Source: an uncultured Microbulbifer sp. (GTDB lineage: Bacteria > Pseudomonadota > Gammaproteobacteria > Pseudomonadales > Cellvibrionaceae). From it: 64,000 nucleotides of DNA. The notes beneath the pieces are model-generated. The model made no database searches, was not told the DNA's origin, and was given only the letters and a program-made list of their open reading frames with translations. Where the stretch lies: the NCBI RefSeq assembly GCF_947489355.1, contig NZ_CANLDD010000005.1:62001-126000 (forward strand), written 5' to 3'. The translations under genes and the position numbers were made by a program. Positions 55,276-62,243 of this stretch are shown piece by piece; within the stretch, counting starts at the first letter, position 1, and each line of letters opens with the position of its first letter.

Positions 55276-57489
55276 ATGAAGAAGCTAATGGCAGATAGGG
55301 TGCAATGGTGGTACGGGTTGGCACTTGTACTCATCACCCTGTCTGCTTCTGGCGTCGTGCATTCGTTGCCGGCGACAGGTTCCTTACTCCCTATACCCGC
55401 TGACATTGAGCGGACGCAGGGGCACTTTGAGCTGAAGCGCGATTACCGTATCACTATCTATGGGCGGGAGCTTGAGCGTGTTGCGCGCGGTGCCCGACGC
55501 TTTTCTGAACAGCTCGGCCTGATGCTTGAGACCTCTTTGCAGTTGAGCGAACTCGGCACTGCAATGGCCAGACCCCTTGAAGCGCTGGCAGCGGATATTG
55601 AGATTACCGTCACTGGTGTAACTGGGCGCTACCCCTCGATTAATACCGATGAAAGCTATCAGCTCAATATTTCTTCGGAGGCTATCCGTATCTCTTCAAC
55701 CAGTGGCTATGGTGCCTTGCATGCCCTGCAGACACTGTTGCAATTGGCCCGGGTTGAGCAGGGGGGAATTCGTTGGCCCGCGGTGAATATTCGGGATGCG
55801 CCACGTTTTAAGTGGCGCGGCCTGTTGCAGGATGTAGTTCGTCATTGGATGCCTGCCGCTGTGATTAAGCGGCAACTTGATGCGATGTCGGCGGCAAAAA
55901 TGAATGTGCTTCACCTGCATTTAAGCGACGATGAGAGTTTTCGCGTTGAGAGCTTGCGCTTTCCACTGTTGAACAGTTTGGGTTCTGACGGCGATTATTT
56001 CCGTCAGGATGAAATTGCCGAGTTGGTGGAGTATGCAGCCGATCGAGCGATACGATTGGTGCCTGAATTTGATCTTCCCGGACACAGTCGAAGCTGGCAA
56101 ATCGCCTACCCGCAACTTTCCAGTCGAGTGGGAAAGGCTTATCACCTTTATAAAAAAGACCAGCTATTTTCTGACCCCCTGGACCCCACCAAAGAAAAAA
56201 ACATCCAATTTATCAAAACACTAATCGGAGAAATGTCTGCACTGTTTCCCGATCTGTACTTTCATATGGGGGGCGATGAGGTTAATTATGATGCCTGGTT
56301 GAAAAATGATGAAATCCTCGCATTTATGCGCGCAAACGGCCTTGAGAAGCCTCAGGATTTGCAGGCTTATTTTATCCGCCGATATTACGACATACTGACA
56401 GATTTGGGCAAAGTGGCCATAGGCTGGGAGGAAATCCTTCACAAAACCATGCCTGAAGATGCCGTGCTGCATATCTGGCTGAAACAGAGATTTCCCGGTG
56501 AGTCCGCTCGACACCCGCTGCTGGTTTCGGGGGGCTATTACCTGGATTTAATGCACACGGCTTATGCCCATTACCAGCGCGACCCACTGGATGTAGTTAT
56601 CGATGGGCTAAACGCTGAGCAGCGTAACACAGTAGAGAAAAACTTTCTTGGTGGTGAAGCAGCCAGTTGGAGTGAGCATATCAACGCCCACACGGTCGAT
56701 ATGCGTAACTGGCCAAGAGCTGCGGCTATTGCTGAGCGATTTTGGTCACCCAGAGCCGTTAGCGATGCGATGGGTGAAGATAATTTATATACCAGGCTGT
56801 TTGCCTTTTCTGATCAGTTGGAAAAGCTGGGCTTAAGGCATCGCAGCCATCCCGTCAAGGCAATGGTCTCTCTGGCCGGAAATGGCGGGAATGCGGATGC
56901 CTTGATGGTACTCGCTTCGGTGGCAGAGCCTGCATCGGAGCATATCAATAACGAGTACGGGCGGCTCTTTGCGCATATTACAGGCCTTACCTGGTTTACG
57001 GAGTTTGCAGAGGAAAGTTACCCCGTTGCGCGGTTTTTGGAGCATATTCCACCAGAGAGTGAAGTGGCCTGGCGATTCAATAGGCAAATAGAGCGTCTAA
57101 TCGCTAAACAGCTGGGGGATCAGGAGATTCAGGCACTGAAACAACAGCTCACCACCTGGAGCTTAAATCACCAGAAGCTGGAAGAGACTTTCTCGCGATC
57201 AACCCTGCTTAAAAATGACAACGTTGAGTTACTTTCCGAGTTGATGAGCGCACTCGCAGGATTTGGTTTGCAGGCGGTAACGGCTATTGAGAATAATAAG
57301 CTCCTGAGCCAGCGAGTGCTCAGTTCCGGCAGGGAGGTTATCGAGAAATGTGCATACCTCGATCACAGCCTTGAAATCGAGGAAGAGTATGTCATTAAAA
57401 GCCTGTTCAGACCCAGGGGGTTAAGGATGCATGTTTTACCGATTCAGCGAGGTATACAGCAGTTGTATTTGGCTGTTGAACTGATTTGA
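55276..57489 (+). CDS. GH20 beta-N-acetylhexosaminidase with long helical C-terminal extension
   Basis: A 737-residue exported GH20 enzyme. A signal peptide is followed by the non-catalytic GH20b alpha/beta domain (about 38-170) and the catalytic barrel from 175. The catalytic pair is Asp334-Glu335 in FHMGGDEVNYD, with MNVLHLHLSDDESFRV, LVPEFDLPGHSRSW, KVAIGWEEILHK and GGEAASWSEHINAHTVDMRN. The 230 or so residues after the barrel are mostly helical and I cannot assign them. ATG 55276 follows AGGGG. It would release terminal GlcNAc or GalNAc from non-reducing ends, probably in the periplasm. Confidence 0.92.
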   Translation: MKKLMADRVQWWYGLALVLITLSASGVVHSLPATGSLLPIPADIERTQGHFELKRDYRITIYGRELERVARGARRFSEQLGLMLETSLQLSELGTAMARPLEALAADIEITVTGVTGRYPSINTDESYQLNISSEAIRISSTSGYGALHALQTLLQLARVEQGGIRWPAVNIRDAPRFKWRGLLQDVVRHWMPAAVIKRQLDAMSAAKMNVLHLHLSDDESFRVESLRFPLLNSLGSDGDYFRQDEIAELVEYAADRAIRLVPEFDLPGHSRSWQIAYPQLSSRVGKAYHLYKKDQLFSDPLDPTKEKNIQFIKTLIGEMSALFPDLYFHMGGDEVNYDAWLKNDEILAFMRANGLEKPQDLQAYFIRRYYDILTDLGKVAIGWEEILHKTMPEDAVLHIWLKQRFPGESARHPLLVSGGYYLDLMHTAYAHYQRDPLDVVIDGLNAEQRNTVEKNFLGGEAASWSEHINAHTVDMRNWPRAAAIAERFWSPRAVSDAMGEDNLYTRLFAFSDQLEKLGLRHRSHPVKAMVSLAGNGGNADALMVLASVAEPASEHINNEYGRLFAHITGLTWFTEFAEESYPVARFLEHIPPESEVAWRFNRQIERLIAKQLGDQEIQALKQQLTTWSLNHQKLEETFSRSTLLKNDNVELLSELMSALAGFGLQAVTAIENNKLLSQRVLSSGREVIEKCAYLDHSLEIEEEYVIKSLFRPRGLRMHVLPIQRGIQQLYLAVELI

Positions 57490-57564
57490 TTGTCGAAATG
57501 AAAAGATTTATTGTGTAAAACAATCAATATCCTTCCGTCTTACTAGTAATTAAAGATTTTATCG

Positions 57565-57580
57565 ACCAATTTACATTGGT
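57565..57580. promoter_or_regulatory. perfect palindrome upstream of second GH20 gene
   Basis: ACCAAT-TTAC-ATTGGT is a 6-4-6 inverted repeat, 28 bp ahead of the GH20 start at 57608. It is a candidate operator; no regulator can be assigned. Confidence 0.45.
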
Positions 57581-57607
57581 TAAGTCTCTGCTTGATGAGG
57601 ATTTCAC

Positions 57608-59329
57608 ATGCTTGGTTCAAGAAAAAAAATAATGGGGTCAAAAAGAGTTGGGCAATATCTCTCTTTGCTGACTTGCTTGATGGCGTTAAGTTTCCCCTGC
57701 TACGGTGAAATCACTATTATCCCGGCACCGGTCCAGATGACAGAGAGCGCCGGGTATTACAGGCTCAGCCGGGAAACGAAAATTTACTATCATGGCGGTT
57801 CGGAAGAGGTTGCCCAGTACCTCGTGAAGTCCCTGTCCCCGGCAATGGGATCTGAGCTGGGTCTAGAAGAGGCATCAGCGGCAAGTGCTGAGGGAATTAT
57901 TCTGACGGTTGTTGAAGATGCACTCCTGTTAGATGGGCAACCGCTGGGGAAAGAGGGGTATGAACTCTCGGTGAATAACAACGGTGTTCAGATTCGCGCC
58001 AACGATGCTGCCGGATTATTCTACGGCGTACAGACATTGCGACAGCTATTACCGGTTGAAATATTTTCCAGTAACGCGCAGACCATAGACTGGACGCTTC
58101 CGTTTGTGGATATTACTGATTACCCGCGTTTTGAATGGCGAGGCTTGCATTTGGATGTCGGTCGTCATTTTATGCCAGTCGAATTTATAAAAAATTTCAT
58201 CAACCAGCTGGCATTACACAAAATGAATAAGTTGCACTGGCATCTGACTGAAGACCAGGGGTGGCGTATTGAGATTAAAAAATACCCGAAACTGACAGAA
58301 ATCGGTGCTTGGCGTGATGAAACTATGCTTGGCCACTATAATGATCGGCCCAAGAGACCCTGGTGGAAGAAACTCATGTTTTGGTCTCCAGCTGAGGGCG
58401 ACCATCGGTATGATGGCCAGCGCTATGGTGGCTTTTACACCCAGGATCAAGTGCGCGATATCGTGGCTTACGCTCAGAAAAGACATGTGGTTGTTGTTCC
58501 TGAAATCGAACTTCCTGGGCATGCTCAGGCAGCTGTCGCTGCCTATCCGGAGCTGGCCAGCAGCGATGAAAAAATTGGCGTGAAGCGCGAGTGGGGTATT
58601 AGTCATCATATTTATAATCCAGAGCTGGAAACGATTGAATTTCTCAAAAATGTGTTTATTGAAGTGATGGATTTATTTCCCAGTGAATTCATTCATGTGG
58701 GCGGTGACGAAGCCACCAAAACGCTGTGGGAAAACAGTCCCCGTATTCAAACGCTTATGAAAGAACGTGGGTTAAAGGACGAGCACGAATTACAAAGCTG
58801 GTTTATCAGGCAATTTGATGGGTTCCTGTCAGAAAATGGCCGCCGTCTTATCGGTTGGGATGAAATTTTGGAGGGCGGTCTGGCTGCAGGGGCAACGGTT
58901 ATGTCCTGGCGAGGAGATAAAGGCGGTATTGCCGCGGCTAAAGCCGGTCACGATGTGGTGATGGCCGACTATAACTACACTTATTTTGACTATTATCAAG
59001 GAGATAAAGACGAAGAGCCCCTGGCAATTGGAGGCTTTCTGCCTCTGGAAAAAGTCTACAACTACAATCCGATTCCCCGTGCCCTGTCAGAAGCCGAGGC
59101 TCGTCATATTTTGGGCGCCCAGGGTCAACTGTGGACCGAGTATATGAAGACCCCTGAACATGTTGAGTATATGGCTTTTCCAAGAGCTTCTGCCCTGTCT
59201 GAAGTCCTGTGGCTAAATCAGCCTGAAGAGCAGCGAGACTTTGATAAATTCACCGACCGTTTGAAGGTTCATGCTGAGCGCCTTGCGTTAATGGATATTA
59301 ATTTTCGAGGCTTAGACAGTAATCCATGA
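57608..59329 (+). CDS. GH20 beta-N-acetylhexosaminidase
   Basis: A 573-residue exported GH20 enzyme. The signal peptide is followed by the GH20b domain (ITIIPAPVQMTESAGYYRLS) and the barrel: HKMNKLHWHLTEDQGWRIEI, VVVVPEIELPGHAQAAVAAY, catalytic Asp367-Glu368 in HVGGDEATK, GWDEILEGGLAAGATVMSWR and GAQGQLWTEYMKTPEHVEYM. ATG 57608 follows AGGA. It lies 118 bp after the first GH20 gene on the same strand; the two share only the family core, so they are not recent duplicates and probably differ in substrate. Confidence 0.94.
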   Translation: MLGSRKKIMGSKRVGQYLSLLTCLMALSFPCYGEITIIPAPVQMTESAGYYRLSRETKIYYHGGSEEVAQYLVKSLSPAMGSELGLEEASAASAEGIILTVVEDALLLDGQPLGKEGYELSVNNNGVQIRANDAAGLFYGVQTLRQLLPVEIFSSNAQTIDWTLPFVDITDYPRFEWRGLHLDVGRHFMPVEFIKNFINQLALHKMNKLHWHLTEDQGWRIEIKKYPKLTEIGAWRDETMLGHYNDRPKRPWWKKLMFWSPAEGDHRYDGQRYGGFYTQDQVRDIVAYAQKRHVVVVPEIELPGHAQAAVAAYPELASSDEKIGVKREWGISHHIYNPELETIEFLKNVFIEVMDLFPSEFIHVGGDEATKTLWENSPRIQTLMKERGLKDEHELQSWFIRQFDGFLSENGRRLIGWDEILEGGLAAGATVMSWRGDKGGIAAAKAGHDVVMADYNYTYFDYYQGDKDEEPLAIGGFLPLEKVYNYNPIPRALSEAEARHILGAQGQLWTEYMKTPEHVEYMAFPRASALSEVLWLNQPEEQRDFDKFTDRLKVHAERLALMDINFRGLDSNP

Positions 59330-59783
59330 AATGACTACAAGATAAGTAGTGGTATTTGTGAAGAGTGGATGATTGAAGACATCAATACGGAGCGCATGTC
59401 TTACTACCCCAATGACCCTCGTTAATACGGGTTAGCCGTTGTATCAGTGCTGGTGGCAGTAAGACTAAAGGTATTTTCACCAGCCTTGCGGGAGAAGTTG
59501 AGGCCGAACACACGGTAAAGTCGACCACTATGTATGCCGTAGGTCTTGATCAATGTGGCTTCCAGGTGGAAAAGTTTATTCAGCAGCTGAAAGCAAACCT
59601 TGCAATATATTACGCAAGATTTGCTTTTGCTAGCCAGTGACGTCGCTTCAATGGTGGAGCTTACCGATACTGTTTTTGGGTCAATGAGGGGGCAGATAAT
59701 ATCGAAGGCAGCAATAACAAGTTAATATCTGATAACGTACAATCAATCTCAACCGTAAAAGCGATTCACAGAGGAATAATCCG
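59330..59783. other. gap of about 450 bp with no supported gene
   Basis: Between the second GH20 gene and the SGNH lipoprotein. All six frames contain repeated stops, and the short peptides (for example AVRLKVFSPALREK) do not match anything I recognise. It may be decayed coding DNA. Confidence 0.5.
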
Positions 59784-60533
59784 ATGAGAGCAATAAACTT
59801 GGTGGCCGGCGCTTTGATGTTATTGCTGTTGACGGCTTGCCAAGCCAATCATACGGCCGCAGTTATTCAGCCTACTCTAACCGGTGATGACTCCATTACA
59901 CCTGCTATGCAAGAGGGAGATTGGTGGATGGACCGGCACAAAGAAAAGCTGGCTTTGAAAGAGGAAATGAAACAGGTTGACTTGGTGTTTCTCGGGGATT
60001 CAATCACCCACTGGTGGGATGTTACCGGTAAAAATGACTGGCAGGCATTTTACGGTGATCGCAGGGCATTAAATATAGGATTTTCTGGTGATAAGACCGA
60101 AAATGTTCTATGGCGACTGCAGCACGGGGCCGTAGACAACATTGATCCGAAACTTTTGGTGATGATGCTGGGTACAAACAATGCCGGTCACAGGAGAGAG
60201 GCACCAGAGCTGACCGCCAGGGGCATTAAAGCGGTTTTGAATGAGTTGGAGGTGCGGTTGCCAAATACCAAAATACTCATGCTGGCAATTTTCCCAAGAG
60301 GAGAAACAGATGCAGATATCTATAGGCAGCTGACAATAGCGACCAATGATATCATTAAGGGTTATGCCGATAATAACAGGGTCTACTGGCTGAATATTAA
60401 TGAGCACTTTCTGGATGGAAATAGAGTACTTAAAAAATCTGTCATGAAAGATCTTTTACATCCCAATCCCGATCAATATAAGGTTTGGGGGGAGGCGATT
60501 GAAGCTGAGGTCAGTAAGCTGATGGAAGGCTAG
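59784..60533 (+). CDS. SGNH/GDSL-family esterase lipoprotein
   Basis: A 249-residue lipoprotein (lipobox LLTACQ, Cys19) of the SGNH hydrolase superfamily, PAF-acetylhydrolase-like branch. Catalytic Ser73 is in VFLGDSITHWW, the Gly/Asn blocks are NIGFSGDKTENVLWRL and MMLGTNNAG, and Asp223/His226 are in MKDLLHPNPDQY. AGAGGA precedes ATG 59784. It is likely a sugar O-deacetylase in the outer envelope, since such enzymes often accompany glycosidases. It shares the TENV.WRLQ block with the SGNH gene at 61266. Confidence 0.87.
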   Translation: MRAINLVAGALMLLLLTACQANHTAAVIQPTLTGDDSITPAMQEGDWWMDRHKEKLALKEEMKQVDLVFLGDSITHWWDVTGKNDWQAFYGDRRALNIGFSGDKTENVLWRLQHGAVDNIDPKLLVMMLGTNNAGHRREAPELTARGIKAVLNELEVRLPNTKILMLAIFPRGETDADIYRQLTIATNDIIKGYADNNRVYWLNINEHFLDGNRVLKKSVMKDLLHPNPDQYKVWGEAIEAEVSKLMEG

Positions 60534-60624
60534 CCAAGTTGCCTCGCAGATAGCGTGTTGCCCTGTAAAATAATCGCCGGTTTAATCTATTTTACAATTG
60601 GATGCTGTGACTTACTCACAAGGC

Positions 60625-60732
60625 GGAAGGGAAGAATACCCCTCGGGGGACCGTATGAGGCATGGACGCCGATTACGAGCGTACAGGGAGGTATTCACAG
60701 CGTGTCCCGAGAGGAGGGTATTCTTTGCTTCC
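60625..60732. repeat. imperfect 108-bp palindrome, possible repetitive extragenic element
   Basis: The left arm (60625-60649: GGAAGGGAAGAATACCCCTC and GGGGG) pairs with the right arm at 60706-60732 (CCCGA...GGGTATTCTT...CTTCC), with a roughly 55-bp middle containing a second short dyad. It resembles known hairpin-type intergenic repeats and may be a palindromic unit or miniature element. It lies in the 340-bp gap between the SGNH gene and the mutarotase gene. No second copy was found in this window. Confidence 0.6.
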
Positions 60733-60872
60733 GACCCGGTAGTATGAGTGCCTGAAAATCCTCAATGGGGAAACAATTGCCCTTCAGTATCCGGGGCTGG
60801 GTATCAATTGGAGCGGGTTGCATGCCGGGCGTGTCAACATCGACATTGAAAACTTTTGAATAGAAAAGTGAT

Positions 60873-61265
60873 ATGACAGAGACAGCACAGCCTGTGTGGG
60901 GCAGTACGAATCCGGAAATCATGTCTGACAAGGTGCAGCGCTTCGGTTCCGTAATCGGTTTAAAACCCGATATGGAACAGCGTTACAGGGAGCTACATGC
61001 GGAGGTGTGGCCAAACGTTATTCGGCGTATAAAGCAGTCAAATATCCGTAACTACTCTATTTATATCACTGAAATCGAAGATAAGAAGTATCTATTCAGT
61101 TACTTTGAATACATCGGTAACGACTATGACAATGATATGCGGGCAATCGCAAATGACCCGGTGACCCAGGCTTGGTGGAAAGAAACCGATCCCTGCCAGC
61201 GTCAGCTGCCCAGCCGACGAGAGGGTGACAACTGGAGCCTTATGGAGCGCGTGTTTTTCAACTGA
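60873..61265 (+). CDS. L-rhamnose/L-fucose mutarotase-family protein
   Basis: A 130-residue protein of the RhaM/DUF718 fold, which interconverts anomers of deoxyhexoses. It has FGSVIGLKPDMEQRYRELHA EVWPNVI spread over two lines, KYLFSYFEYIGNDYDND and WWKETDPCQRQLPSR, the family signature with the active-site His and Trp pair. In Xanthomonas a member of this family acts as L-fucose mutarotase within a fucose cluster, so L-fucose is the likely substrate here. ATG 60873 has a weak ribosome-binding site; ATG 60921 is an alternative closer to the usual family start. Confidence 0.85.
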   Translation: MTETAQPVWGSTNPEIMSDKVQRFGSVIGLKPDMEQRYRELHAEVWPNVIRRIKQSNIRNYSIYITEIEDKKYLFSYFEYIGNDYDNDMRAIANDPVTQAWWKETDPCQRQLPSRREGDNWSLMERVFFN

Positions 61266-62048
61266 TTACAGCTTTTTCAATAACAGGGGGCGCAGCAGCT
61301 TTGATAGGGCGCTATAGCCTGATTCATTAATATGAACGGCATCGCGCAATTTTGCTTGGTCCAGTTTTCCCTCTGCATCCAGCAGAACAGGACGGGTGTC
61401 GATAAACTCGACATATTCCCGCAGAGCGAGTTCTCTGAGTCGTGCATTGGTTTGTCTTGGCTCTGATTGTTTGTCCTTGCGCGGCAATATTCCCAGCAAC
61501 ATGATGTGTGTCAATGGGCTGCGCGCGTGAATCTCATCGACAATGACTTCCACCCCTGAAAAGATATCCGCAGGGCTGTTGTCAATGGACAGATTGTTGG
61601 TGCCAATCATGATGAGGGCAACTTTAGGGCTGATTTCATCGATCTCACCGTTTTGCAGTCGCCAGATAACATTCTCGGTTCTATCCCAGCCAAAACCCAT
61701 ATTGGTGACAGTTATGCCCTCAAAAAGTGTCTTCCAGGCGTCACTGCCCCAGGCTAGCGGGGCCTTAGGCTCCCCTCCAAAAAAGTGCGTGATTGAGTCA
61801 CCCAGGTAGATAACTTCAGGGTTCAAGACTTCATGCCGCGCCAGGATCTCTTGGTGACGGGTTTCCCAGTCGTAGGTGGCATAGTCACGATTTTGGGTCA
61901 CCGGGGTTGTGCTGTCGATGCTGGTGTCCACCAGTGCAGGACTGGCGGTGCAAGCCGAAAGCACCGTGAGTATAAGCGCACTCGCTGTACCAAGAAGAAG
62001 GCGGCCACCTCTCTTTAACGCATCCGCCATTGATATCCGCTGTTTCAT
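61266..62048 (-). CDS. second SGNH/GDSL-family esterase lipoprotein
   Basis: A 260-residue lipoprotein (Cys33 in VLSACTAS) of the same SGNH branch as the gene at 59784. Ser85 is in YLGDSITHFFGG, with NMGFGWDRTENVIWRLQNGE, MIGTNNLS and the His in LRDAVHINESGY. Its stop is adjacent to that of the mutarotase gene. It may have arisen from the same ancestor as the other SGNH lipoprotein, but the sequences have diverged well beyond the catalytic blocks. Confidence 0.86.
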   Translation of the reverse strand: MKQRISMADALKRGGRLLLGTASALILTVLSACTASPALVDTSIDSTTPVTQNRDYATYDWETRHQEILARHEVLNPEVIYLGDSITHFFGGEPKAPLAWGSDAWKTLFEGITVTNMGFGWDRTENVIWRLQNGEIDEISPKVALIMIGTNNLSIDNSPADIFSGVEVIVDEIHARSPLTHIMLLGILPRKDKQSEPRQTNARLRELALREYVEFIDTRPVLLDAEGKLDQAKLRDAVHINESGYSALSKLLRPLLLKKL

Positions 62049-62243
62049 TGTTCCACTCTTATCTTGCGGCAGCGCTTTTGGCCGTCGTCAGTTTATTATT
62101 TACGCAAACCCTGTTGTAGGCAGCCACAAAAGCATGGTAGTCTCATTTTTCAATAATTAAAATTCTTTTTGCATATAAAAATAAAGGTTGCGCCCTATTC
62201 TCAGGTGACAGCCCTATGCCGAAATTGCACAGTGAGGTTGTCC

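Noticed and set aside
59330..59783. possible transposase remnant
   Set aside because: No recognisable catalytic or helix-turn-helix motif in any frame.
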